Of a stretch of DNA of 48,226 nucleotides, positions 37,963 through 45,675 are shown piece after piece; position 1 is the stretch's first letter, and each line of letters starts with the position of its first letter. The position numbers and the translations under genes are program-made. The notes under the pieces were generated by a model. That model saw only the letters and a program-made list of their open reading frames with translations, was not told where the DNA came from and did not search any database. The stretch is from Vibrio ichthyoenteri ATCC 700023 (GTDB lineage Bacteria > Pseudomonadota > Gammaproteobacteria > Enterobacterales > Vibrionaceae). The stretch covers positions 1 to 48,226 of the forward strand of contig NZ_AFWF01000194.1 of NCBI RefSeq assembly GCF_000222605.1, read 5' to 3'.

Positions 37963-39093
37963 ATGCCAAATAGCGAAATCGTGGTTTTTCCGTGGAACCC
38001 CAATTTTGAAACTGGAATAGATCACATTGATGCCCAGCATAAGACGTTGTTTCAACTGGTCAATAAACTCGCCAACTCTTTAGTGCATGAAAATCGTATT
38101 GAAGTTGCCGAAGTGTTTGATGAACTCGCCAATTACGCGACCTATCACTTTGCTGAAGAAGAACAAATATGGGCAGAGCATTTCCAGTGTGACCACTGGA
38201 TGTTGTCACACACCCATGCCCACAATTCTTTTTTACCTGATATTGAAAAAATCAAACGTGATGCCATCACCAACTGCTGGCAGGATACGATTGAAAACGT
38301 ACTGCAGTTTCTTATTCGCTGGCTCGCGCTACACATCCTTGATGATGACAAAAAAATGAGCCTGGTCGTCAATGAACTAAAAAATGATGTTAGCCTTAGC
38401 GAAGCAAAAAAAGCGGCAAAAAGACAGATGCGCGGCTCTGTCGGCGTGTTGATTGATACCGTATTAACCATGTACGATGAATTGTCTTCACATGCAATTG
38501 AACTGATTCGAGAAAAGCATCGCCGTATCATTGCTGAAAAGAACCTCACCGCACTCAATGCTCAACTGCAGCAACAAGCAATGACGGATCAACTGTCAGG
38601 CCTCTTCAACCGACGTCATTTCATGGCAATAATCGAAGCCAAAATTCAAAAGGCGAACCGGGGAAAATCCCCCCTTTGTTTTATATCGTTAGATTTGGAT
38701 TTATTTAAATCCATTAATGACACGCTTGGCCACCTTAAAGGTGATGAAGCAATTGAGCGAGTGGGTAGCGTATTGGCCCAAATAACAGCCGATAACAATG
38801 GCTGTGCCTTTCGTATGGGTGGTGAGGAGTTTTTGCTTGTAGTGGCAAATCGCGCCCACCATGACGGCCTAACGCTCGCAGAATTAATTCGTCTTAAAAT
38901 TGCTAACATTGTACTGACCAATCAAGAAAAAAAACTTAGCCATCATCTGACATGTTCAATTGGTGTGTTTTGCCATACCCCACAACACGATGAAGACTTT
39001 TTGTTTTTCTTAAACAAGGTGGATGATGCGCTATATCAAGCAAAATCTGCCGGCCGCAATAGCGTTATCTCAGCCAATCAAAAAGCATCATGA
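37963..39093 (+). CDS. Bacteriohemerythrin-GGDEF diguanylate cyclase
   Basis: The 376-residue cytoplasmic protein joins an N-terminal hemerythrin domain to a C-terminal diguanylate cyclase. The diiron ligand set is recognisable at about residues 20-145: GIDHIDAQHKTLF, HFAEEEQIW, HTHAH and HILDDD. A helical linker (about 150-215) leads to the GGDEF domain, with MTDQLSGLFNRRHF and the active motif GGEEF at 286-290. The RxxD inhibitory I-site normally nine residues before GGEEF is absent, so product inhibition is unlikely. A hemerythrin sensor suggests that cyclic-di-GMP synthesis responds to oxygen or redox state; a similar V. cholerae protein has been studied. It is a single gene between tRNA-Ile2 and a shared terminator. 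Confidence 0.93.
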   Translation: MPNSEIVVFPWNPNFETGIDHIDAQHKTLFQLVNKLANSLVHENRIEVAEVFDELANYATYHFAEEEQIWAEHFQCDHWMLSHTHAHNSFLPDIEKIKRDAITNCWQDTIENVLQFLIRWLALHILDDDKKMSLVVNELKNDVSLSEAKKAAKRQMRGSVGVLIDTVLTMYDELSSHAIELIREKHRRIIAEKNLTALNAQLQQQAMTDQLSGLFNRRHFMAIIEAKIQKANRGKSPLCFISLDLDLFKSINDTLGHLKGDEAIERVGSVLAQITADNNGCAFRMGGEEFLLVVANRAHHDGLTLAELIRLKIANIVLTNQEKKLSHHLTCSIGVFCHTPQHDEDFLFFLNKVDDALYQAKSAGRNSVISANQKAS

Positions 39094-39121
39094 TCACCAG
39101 CTAGATATCACCGCTAAAAAC

Positions 39122-39150
39122 AAAAATGGCTACCTAGGGTAGCCATTTTT
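39122..39150. terminator. Bidirectional terminator between the GGDEF gene and the purine permease
   Basis: AAAAATGGCTACC and GGTAGCCATTTTT form a near-continuous palindrome between convergent genes. Confidence 0.93.
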
Positions 39151-39170
39151 AATGTTGCATTTATTGTGGA

Positions 39171-40550
39171 TTAAATCGCCCAACCACCAGCATAAAACGC
39201 GACAAGGATGGCGGTCAAAATAACAATACCAAAGCTCAGTTTCTTCCATTCACCTGAGACGACACGGCCAACAACGAGACATAGAAAACCCAACATAATA
39301 CCGGTTACGATATTCGCGGTAAGTACGATGAATACCGCACAAACAAGCCCAGACAGCGCATCAATCGAATCGGAGAAATCTAACTTACTCACATTGCTTA
39401 GCATCAGTAAGCCTACATACATAAGCGCAGGCGCAGTCGCATAGCTTGGAACTAGATAGCTAATTGGTGAAATGAATAGTAGTAGTAAAAACAATACGCC
39501 CACGACCACCGCCGTCAGACCGGTTTTACCACCAGCAGCGGTACCTGCCGCAGACTCAATATAAACAGCAGCCGGCGCTCCACCAACAGCACCTGAAACA
39601 ATGCTACTAACAGAATCCGAAGTCAGTGCTTTACCGCCATCAATGATGTTGCCATCTTTATCAAGCAAGTTTGCTTGGCCAGCGACTGCACGAATAGTAC
39701 CGGTCGCATCAAAGATAGCTGTCATCACCAGCGCAAGTACACTCGGAAGTACTAATGGGCTAAACGCCCCCATGACATCCATCGTACCAAACAGAGAGTT
39801 CTCACCACCAAACGATGGCATGGCGAACAGACCATGGTAGGTCACATTTGGATCAAAAATAAGACCAAGAATGGAAATGACCACGATCACCAGTAAGATA
39901 CCGCCCGGTATGCGACGCTTCTCTAAGCCAAAGATAGCAGCAAGACCTAATACTGACATCATGACTGGCAAAGATGTGAAGTCACCGAATTTAACTGGCA
40001 GGCCTTCAGCAAGGTTCTTTTCAACGATACCAACGCCATTCGCAGCAATCAGCAACAAGAACAGGCCAATACCAATGCCTGTACCGTGTGCAATACCCAC
40101 CGGTAGGTGCGTCAAGATCCATTGACGCAGACCCGTTACCGTTATCGCGGTAAACACTACCCCCATTAGGAACACAGCGCCCAGAGCTACAGGGATAGAA
40201 ACGCCCTGCCCAAGCACAAGGCTGAATGCCATAAAGGCAGTTAAGGATATAGCACAACCAATCGCCATCGGCAGGTTTGCCCATAGCCCCATCAATAATG
40301 AACCAAACGCAGCCACTAAACAGGTTGCAACAAATACCGCACCTTGATCAAACCCTGCCGCACCCAACATGCTTGGCACCACAATCACCGAATAGACCAT
40401 GGCGAGAAAAGTGGTTAATCCTGCAAGCATTTCTTGGTGAACATTACTGCCTCGCTGCGTAATTAAAAAGAAGCTATCGAGCTTACTTCCCATTGGAGAT
40501 GATGCGTTTTGGTGGTTCTCAGTATGTTGAGAAGGAGTCTTATCAGACAT
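39171..40550 (-). CDS. AzgA-type purine permease (NCS2 superfamily)
   Basis: The 459-residue protein has about 12 membrane segments and the AzgA-group motifs [20 protein letters not shown] near residue 40, [18 protein letters not shown] near 155, and [17 protein letters not shown] near 330. Members such as Escherichia coli AdeP and GhxP import adenine or guanine/hypoxanthine by proton symport. Which purine is used here cannot be read from sequence. It is a single gene with a long upstream region that holds a possible PurR operator at 40764-40779, consistent with repression by purines. Confidence 0.92.
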   Translation of the reverse strand: MSDKTPSQHTENHQNASSPMGSKLDSFFLITQRGSNVHQEMLAGLTTFLAMVYSVIVVPSMLGAAGFDQGAVFVATCLVAAFGSLLMGLWANLPMAIGCAISLTAFMAFSLVLGQGVSIPVALGAVFLMGVVFTAITVTGLRQWILTHLPVGIAHGTGIGIGLFLLLIAANGVGIVEKNLAEGLPVKFGDFTSLPVMMSVLGLAAIFGLEKRRIPGGILLVIVVISILGLIFDPNVTYHGLFAMPSFGGENSLFGTMDVMGAFSPLVLPSVLALVMTAIFDATGTIRAVAGQANLLDKDGNIIDGGKALTSDSVSSIVSGAVGGAPAAVYIESAAGTAAGGKTGLTAVVVGVLFLLLLFISPISYLVPSYATAPALMYVGLLMLSNVSKLDFSDSIDALSGLVCAVFIVLTANIVTGIMLGFLCLVVGRVVSGEWKKLSFGIVILTAILVAFYAGGWAI

Positions 40551-41037
40551 GTGATTTCCTATTCGATTTTATGACGCGATACCATAAGAAGCATTGAAGT
40601 CTGCTTAGCGACTTAGCTTTCAACACTTGGTTGGAATAGATCATTAGTGGATATTTTACAAAGCAATACTTGGCTTAAACACAGCAACTCGAGTTTGCAC
40701 TCTTGTTTAAAGGCGGAGAAACTACAGGGTTATTTTGCTGATGACAAGTAATTTAAACCTTTGCGGCAAACGATACCGTCCCGCAGTACAACAAGGCTCG
40801 CCAGTCACTAACCATGCTTAACATTTTAACCTTCAAGCACTTATTGCTGACTCAATAATGCCAACTTAATTGTGCTCCTATTCAAGCGAAATTCATACCC
40901 ATTATGACTTTGCTTCGTTGATAGAAAGCACCACAGCCACTCGTGAGACCGACAATGAAGAGAGTACAAATGAGTTTAGACACGCTACAATACAGCAAAG
41001 ATTTGAGTTGAAAATTTAATGACGAAGCAGGATAACG
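40551..41037. other. 487-bp divergent intergenic region between the permease and a hypothetical gene
   Basis: No gene is visible. It contains a PurR-like site (40764-40779). On the minus strand next to that site, TTGTCA, 17 bases and TAGTTT could be the permease promoter. A short palindrome around CTCGAG occurs near 40686-40702, and a TACAAT -10 candidate for the downstream gene lies at 40986-40991. I looked for a purine riboswitch in the permease leader and found none. Confidence 0.5.
40764..40779 (-). promoter_or_regulatory. Candidate PurR operator upstream of the purine permease
   Basis: CGGCAAACGATACCGT matches nine of eleven fixed positions of the PurR consensus ANGCAANCGNTTNCNT, including the central GCAAnCG core. 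It lies 214 bases upstream of a purine permease, a classic PurR target class. Confidence 0.4.
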
Positions 41038-41478
41038 ATGCAGCTTGATTATACCTACCAATGCCTATCCACCATGCCTAGAGATGAGCTTGAACAACTG
41101 AGCCTTAAAATGATTCATCGCTTAGTGCCTGAAGATTATCTGAGTGAAATATTCACCTTTGATGGGGAAGAAACGGAATCAGAAGACAAACTACATGAAG
41201 CTCAACTGGATGCGATGTTACGTCTTAATGCCATCGCGCTGAGCCAATTACCAGCACTGTTTCAAGAGTCAGAAAATGCAGAGCAAAATACGCTGCGCAT
41301 GCAACGTCTGCTGCTATGGCATTTTTACGCTATTTCCTTCCACCTTGAGCGAGCTATTTCTTTAGAAGTGCATTGCAACCACGTTGAAGTACTCCTAAAA
41401 CAGAGCCCAGAAAACACCTTGGAATGGGTCACAACCTTAACGGATTTATTGCGTCAATACGCTAAGATTGCGCAGTAA
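41038..41478 (+). CDS. Conserved-looking hypothetical protein, 146 residues
   Basis: I do not recognise this protein. It is acidic, without signal peptide or membrane helix, and looks all-helical. There is an N-terminal segment with LSTMPRDELEQLSLKMIHRLVPEDYL, an acidic stretch EETESEDK around residues 45-52, and amphipathic helices to the end. A good AGGATAACG ribosome-binding site precedes the ATG, and codon use is like that of its neighbours, so it is probably real. It is followed on the same strand by the transposase-derived gene after 107 bases. Confidence 0.7.
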   Translation: MQLDYTYQCLSTMPRDELEQLSLKMIHRLVPEDYLSEIFTFDGEETESEDKLHEAQLDAMLRLNAIALSQLPALFQESENAEQNTLRMQRLLLWHFYAISFHLERAISLEVHCNHVEVLLKQSPENTLEWVTTLTDLLRQYAKIAQ

Positions 41479-41535
41479 TGTAAATAACGACGGACATCAA
41501 GTCACACACGGTGATTAGATGTCCTGACACTCAAG

Positions 41536-41556
41536 TCGTGATATATTGAATCACGA
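41536..41556. promoter_or_regulatory. Palindrome upstream of the transposase-like helix-turn-helix gene
   Basis: TCGTGAT and ATCACGA flank seven AT-rich bases, giving a 21-bp dyad 29 bases before the ATG at 41586. It could be an operator, perhaps for autoregulation. Confidence 0.45.
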
Positions 41557-41585
41557 TCAAATATAGGTTGTGATTGTCTATTTAT

Positions 41586-42422
41586 ATGGAAATTAAACTT
41601 CATTCAAACGCTGCGACCACACCAAAAATTCGCAAATATATTAAGAATTCCGATAAGTCAGATGCCGAACTCGCACATGAGCTAAGCATCTCAATCGATA
41701 CCGTCAAAAAGTGGCGTCACCGTGAAGATGTCTACGATAAATCCCATCGTCCTAAAGTGATTCATCGTCGCCTAACTCCAGAGCAAGAATGGCTTATTAT
41801 CTATTTGCGCCATCGTCTTTCGCTATCCCTTGATGAGCTACTCGAAGTGGCACAATTGCTCATCAATAAAGCACTATCACGCGCTGTTCTCAATCGTTGC
41901 TTGAAAAAATACCAAGTACCTAGAATGACAAAGCCCACTCTTTGTCAAAGTGGAACCGTCCTCGTTGATATGCTCAAATTGCCCACCGAGTTAGCTCAAA
42001 AGTCACCTTACTTACTTGTATTAACCGAACAATATTCAGGTTTTGTCAGCTTTGCTTTAGTCCAATCATTGGATGATAAATATGCTATTGAGGGTCTAAA
42101 TGAGTTTGCTAAGCATGCTCTACCCTACACCATTAAACAGATGGTGTTACCTGAGTTGCCTTTCGCTACCCAATGGGCAGAGAGCATGGATATTGAATGG
42201 CAAATGCATGATGAAATGACCCGTTTTACTTTAGAAACGGAACAAGCGGTGAATTTTCATCAAAGCTATGATTGCTTCCTTGATGGTGAACACTTTGACA
42301 AGCGATTAGGCTTACCTTCTATTTTGTTATGTTATGAAGATTTACTGAATAAGCGCGTGATGCGCAGTCGATTAAAAAGCCTAACGCCAAGTGGTTACTG
42401 GAAAAATAAAACAGGGAGCTAA
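41586..42422 (+). CDS. IS481-like transposase-derived helix-turn-helix protein, probably domesticated
   Basis: The 278-residue protein matches the architecture of IS481-type transposases. An N-terminal helix-turn-helix spans about 11-45 (SDAELAHELSISIDTVKKWRH). Next comes the second DNA-binding segment with SHRPKVIHRRLTPEQEWLI, LSLSLDELLEVAQLLIN and LSRAVLNRCLKKY, and then a region that aligns with the integrase-type RNase H fold (VDMLKLP, PYLLVLTEQYSGFVSFALVQ). The catalytic triad looks lost: the first Asp may remain in VDMLKLP, but the second-Asp motif (normally LTDNG) reads VLPELPF and the terminal Glu motif is not seen. No terminal inverted repeats flank it. It may therefore act as a DNA-binding regulator. 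The start could be the ATG at 41586 or a TTG at 41574 with a better AGG spacing. Confidence 0.75.
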   Translation: MEIKLHSNAATTPKIRKYIKNSDKSDAELAHELSISIDTVKKWRHREDVYDKSHRPKVIHRRLTPEQEWLIIYLRHRLSLSLDELLEVAQLLINKALSRAVLNRCLKKYQVPRMTKPTLCQSGTVLVDMLKLPTELAQKSPYLLVLTEQYSGFVSFALVQSLDDKYAIEGLNEFAKHALPYTIKQMVLPELPFATQWAESMDIEWQMHDEMTRFTLETEQAVNFHQSYDCFLDGEHFDKRLGLPSILLCYEDLLNKRVMRSRLKSLTPSGYWKNKTGS

Positions 42423-42433
42423 AGCTCCCTGTT
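42410..42433. terminator. Bidirectional terminator shared with the end of the PTS operon
   Basis: AACAGGGAGCT and AGCTCCCTGTT form an 11-base stem around AA. It contains the stop codon of the plus-strand gene, and on minus it follows the IIA gene with TTTTAT. Confidence 0.9.
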
Positions 42434-42456
42434 CTTCTAGCAGATAACCAAACATT

Positions 42457-42774
42457 TTAAGCTTGAGATACCTTTCTTAAATCAATGATTTCTTCAGCCA
42501 TATCCATCAATAACACTGCGTTCATCAGATGATCTTGAGCATGCACCATCACAATATGAACGGGGAGCTTACCTTCGCCCTCATCATACTCAATCAATTG
42601 TGTTTGAATGTGGTGCGCCTCTTTCAATGCTTGCTTAGCACTAGAGATTAATTCATCAGCGCTCGCAAAGTTTCCTTGTCGAGCTTCTCTCATCGCATTC
42701 ATCAACATGCTACGACATTGACCAGCTTGTACGATAAGCGACATTACCCACTCTTCGTATTGCTCTTTATCCAT
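42457..42774 (-). CDS. PTS lactose/cellobiose-family EIIA component
   Basis: EIIA accepts phosphate from HPr and passes it to EIIB. The 105-residue helical protein has the family signature VMVHAQDHLMNAVLLMDMAEEII with the phospho-acceptor His78 and the trimer metal ligand Asp81. The start at 42774 has AGGGG seven bases upstream; an in-frame TTG is two codons earlier. It is the last gene of the operon IIC - glycosylasparaginase - IIB - IIA, 11 bases after IIB. Substrate class in this family is beta-glucosides, chitobiose or lactose-like sugars. Confidence 0.95.
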   Translation of the reverse strand: MDKEQYEEWVMSLIVQAGQCRSMLMNAMREARQGNFASADELISSAKQALKEAHHIQTQLIEYDEGEGKLPVHIVMVHAQDHLMNAVLLMDMAEEIIDLRKVSQA

Positions 42775-42785
42775 AGCCAATCCCC

Positions 42786-43091
42786 TTAAACCGCCATACT
42801 CATCGCTTGAGCAAGGATTTTCTTACCATCTGTCATTCCGTAGTCCATCATATTGATCAGCGCGATAGGACGGTTATGACTATTAGCAACCGCTTGAAAG
42901 TCATTAAGCTTGTAACTGATTTGAGGAGCCAATAAATAACAATCGAACTCGCCAGCACAGTCGTCAAAATCTTGTGAACCTTTGGCTTCAATCAGTGCAT
43001 CAATCCCTTCAGCTTGCGCCGCTTCTTGCATACGTTTTACCACCAAACTGGTCGACATTCCCATATCGCAGATAAGCAAAATCTTTTTCAT
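42786..43091 (-). CDS. PTS lactose/cellobiose-family EIIB component
   Basis: EIIB transfers phosphate from EIIA to the incoming sugar. The 101-residue protein has the active-site loop LLICDMGMSTSLVVKRM, with the phospho-Cys at residue 8, at the end of the first strand as in ChbB/CelA proteins, and the LLAPQISYKL segment. The start at 43091 has AGGAG six bases upstream. It lies 13 bases after the glycosylasparaginase gene. Confidence 0.95.
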   Translation of the reverse strand: MKKILLICDMGMSTSLVVKRMQEAAQAEGIDALIEAKGSQDFDDCAGEFDCYLLAPQISYKLNDFQAVANSHNRPIALINMMDYGMTDGKKILAQAMSMAV

Positions 43092-43104
43092 ATTCAACTC
43101 CTAG

Positions 43105-44070
43105 TTATTCTATTGGTGCGGTAATACGCGCTTGGTAGGCATCCATCCAATCAGAGGTTGCCGGGGAGTAATGCGTAAAACCTTGTTGATCACGTTCACA
43201 AACATAAACCGTTGCCGGATGTTTGGCCGTTATAACAGAAAAAGAGAAACTATCGATATTGGTTGCAGCGCCAAATTCACCTTCTTTGTTGATGCAAACC
43301 ACAGACAAGTCACCTGCTTTTCCATAACGGGCGATGAGTTTTTGTTCCAACTCTCGTACAGTACTGTCAGCCGCTTGTTGTGGAGTCATCCCCTCCCCCA
43401 TGCGACGGACGATTTCATAACTAATGCAACCTTTCATCAGGTCCTCACCAAGGCCTGTTGCAGTTGCAGCGCCAATATCACTATCGGCATAATAACCTGA
43501 CCCAGATACTGGTGAATCACCTACGCGACCAGGGCGTTTCATGAATAAACCACTGGTTGAAGTACCAACACAGATATGGCCGTCAGTATCCAGCGCAGCA
43601 ATACCGACAGTATCATGCCCAGTGTAAGGAGAAAGTCCTCGCAAAATCGTTTCGCGACAACGCTTCACATAATGCTGCTGAGCACGCTCAGTCAGCATGT
43701 TTTTCTTCTCAAACCCTTGGTCAAATGCCCATTGCTCAGCACCCTCTCCAACCATAAAACTATTGAAGCGCTCGCGGCTTAGCTTCTCTGCAACCAAAAT
43801 GGGGTTTGCGATATCTTTTACGCTCGCTATCGCCCCTAGGGCCATCGTAGTGCCATGCATAAAAGCGGCATCCAACTCAACGACCCCTTTCTCATTTGGT
43901 AAACCACCGTAGCCAACACTTTTGTAATATGGGTAGTCTTCAACACGAGCGACTGCCGTTAGCACAGCATCGCTCGCTGTCTGTGAGTCTTGCAACATCT
44001 CAGCGCCTTCACAAATGCCATCAAATGCCATTCGCCATGTGGCGATAATTCCCCAGTTTTTTGTTTCCAT
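43105..44070 (-). CDS. Glycosylasparaginase (N4-(beta-N-acetylglucosaminyl)-L-asparaginase family), cytoplasmic
   Basis: This Ntn-hydrolase family hydrolyses the bond between GlcNAc and asparagine left from N-glycoproteins, giving aspartate and 1-amino-GlcNAc. The 321-residue protein has the autocleavage/nucleophile motif GHDTVG, with Thr154 as the expected new N-terminus of the beta chain, and the substrate-carboxylate motif GRVGDSP (R182, D185). It also has GSGYYAD and an N-terminal ATW with the conserved Trp12. There is no signal peptide, unlike eukaryotic lysosomal and Elizabethkingia periplasmic enzymes, so it should act in the cytoplasm. It sits inside a PTS operon, three bases after IIC and 13 before IIB. 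This suggests the real substrate is a phosphorylated GlcNAc-Asn imported by that PTS. Other Ntn asparaginases are possible but fit these motifs less well. Confidence 0.9.
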   Translation of the reverse strand: METKNWGIIATWRMAFDGICEGAEMLQDSQTASDAVLTAVARVEDYPYYKSVGYGGLPNEKGVVELDAAFMHGTTMALGAIASVKDIANPILVAEKLSRERFNSFMVGEGAEQWAFDQGFEKKNMLTERAQQHYVKRCRETILRGLSPYTGHDTVGIAALDTDGHICVGTSTSGLFMKRPGRVGDSPVSGSGYYADSDIGAATATGLGEDLMKGCISYEIVRRMGEGMTPQQAADSTVRELEQKLIARYGKAGDLSVVCINKEGEFGAATNIDSFSFSVITAKHPATVYVCERDQQGFTHYSPATSDWMDAYQARITAPIE

Positions 44071-44073
44071 TGA

Positions 44074-45390
44074 TTAAGCCTTTGCCGTTTCTAATGTTGG
44101 TTGTTGTTCTGTTTCTTGGGGTACTTCTGCACTGCGATATTGTTTATCGATAATACGAAGGAACGGGAGATATATCATGGCACCAATCGTTAGGTTGACT
44201 ATCTGCATAACCGCTCCGGATATGCTCGCCGTCACAATAAAGCCGGATAATACCGGAGGTAATGTCCAAGGAATAAAGGCTCCCGTAGTGGTTGATACCA
44301 AACCTATCGACATTACTACGTATTGCAAAGTAACCAACACTAATGGCACCAAGTTAAATGGAATCAACATGATTGGGTTCATGATAATAGGTAGACCAAA
44401 TAGCACTGGCTCATTGATATTAAAAATGGATGAACCTGCGGCCAATTTGCCCACTTTCTTAATATGTTGAGAACGAGCAAACATCAAAATAGCGATGATC
44501 AACGAAAGCGTTGCACCCGCGCCGCCCATCCAAATAATGTCAAAAAATTGCTCAGTCACAACATGGGGTGGCGTAACACCATTCGCCATTGCACTTAGGT
44601 TATCTTGCTGGTTTTCAGCCCAGACAGGACGCATGATGCCATTCACCATTGAGCCACTGTTAATGCCTACAGACCAAAGCAGGGTAATGGTTAACGATGT
44701 CATTAATGCGCCAAAGTAAGAGGTACCAAATGATCGAACGGGTGTTGCCAATACATCATAAATAAACTGATGAATGGTGTTGAAATCAGTCACGGCGAAG
44801 GCAAGGCGAATCGCAAGCGCTAAACATAAAACGACGGTCGCAGGCACTAACGCCGCAAACGACTTCTCAACAGCTGGTGGAACGCCATCTGGCATTTTGA
44901 TTGTAATGCGCTTTTCGATAAACCAACGGAAAATTTCTGTCCATAGTAGAGCTCCGATCATCGCAACAAATAGGCCTTTCGAGCCTAACCATTCGGTAGG
45001 AATAACCGTACCAACACCTTCAACATAAGCAAATGGAGTTAAAACCATAAATGCTGAAAGAGATAAGACGCCAGCCGAAATTCGGTCAACTTTGTAACGC
45101 TCTGCAAGACGGTATGCGACCATAAAAGAGATAAACAGAGACATTCCAGAGAAGATAACCGAAAACGGTATTTCTATATTCGCTCCCCAATTAGGGCCAA
45201 AGATCGAAGCCATAAAATCTTTGTAGCTAGCGCTAGGGAAAGAACTAATAACAAGTAAGATTGAACCAACGATGATAAACGGCATAAATGAGATATACGC
45301 ATCGCGAATCGCTCCTAAGTGGCGCTGTTGAGCCACTTTTCCAGCAATTGGCATCATGCGACTTTCAATAAAGCGCATTACCTTTTCCAT
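44074..45390 (-). CDS. PTS lactose/cellobiose-family EIIC permease
   Basis: EIIC is the membrane channel of the phosphotransferase system. The 438-residue protein has about ten membrane helices, the family N-terminus with RHLGAIRDAYISFMPFIIVGS, and the sugar-site motif NEPVLFGLPIIMNPIMLIPF near residue 330. The start at 45390 is decided by a strong GGAGG Shine-Dalgarno five bases upstream; the annotated frame opens at a TTG inside that site. It is the first gene of the operon. An inverted repeat with 15-bp arms flanks the promoter region. Confidence 0.95.
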   Translation of the reverse strand: MEKVMRFIESRMMPIAGKVAQQRHLGAIRDAYISFMPFIIVGSILLVISSFPSASYKDFMASIFGPNWGANIEIPFSVIFSGMSLFISFMVAYRLAERYKVDRISAGVLSLSAFMVLTPFAYVEGVGTVIPTEWLGSKGLFVAMIGALLWTEIFRWFIEKRITIKMPDGVPPAVEKSFAALVPATVVLCLALAIRLAFAVTDFNTIHQFIYDVLATPVRSFGTSYFGALMTSLTITLLWSVGINSGSMVNGIMRPVWAENQQDNLSAMANGVTPPHVVTEQFFDIIWMGGAGATLSLIIAILMFARSQHIKKVGKLAAGSSIFNINEPVLFGLPIIMNPIMLIPFNLVPLVLVTLQYVVMSIGLVSTTTGAFIPWTLPPVLSGFIVTASISGAVMQIVNLTIGAMIYLPFLRIIDKQYRSAEVPQETEQQPTLETAKA

Positions 45391-45405
45391 ATAAACCTCC
45401 AATAA

Positions 45406-45510
45406 GCAATCATGTGATACTTCATTAAGTGTGCATAGATATTAAGATGATTAAATTCAAATTAACTTGGCTTAAATCACATCACTGCTATTTTTGTATC
45501 ACATGATTGC
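45406..45510 (-). promoter_or_regulatory. Perfect 15-bp inverted repeat flanking the PTS operon promoter region
   Basis: GCAATCATGTGATAC (45406-45420) and its exact inverse GTATCACATGATTGC (45496-45510) are 75 bases apart. Each arm contains ATCA-N2-TGAT dyad symmetry. One arm ends eight bases before the IIC Shine-Dalgarno, the other lies about 105 bases upstream of it. The placement suits two operator sites for a looping repressor. Confidence 0.6.
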
Positions 45511-45675
45511 ATTATGAATTGCGTTTGTGATCTACCCCTCGAATTCATTATTTCAGTGCCAATAGCACGCGTGCCTAACCGTAACCAACCTTTCATTTTT
45601 ACCTCACGAAATTGCAGTATCTCTGACATATTCGCCGCCTAGACTTGCTCTGTGCTGTTATATATCGAGGAACAT

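Noticed and set aside
40551-40800. Search for a purine riboswitch in the permease leader
   Set aside because: No aptamer core or matching stems could be found on the minus strand.
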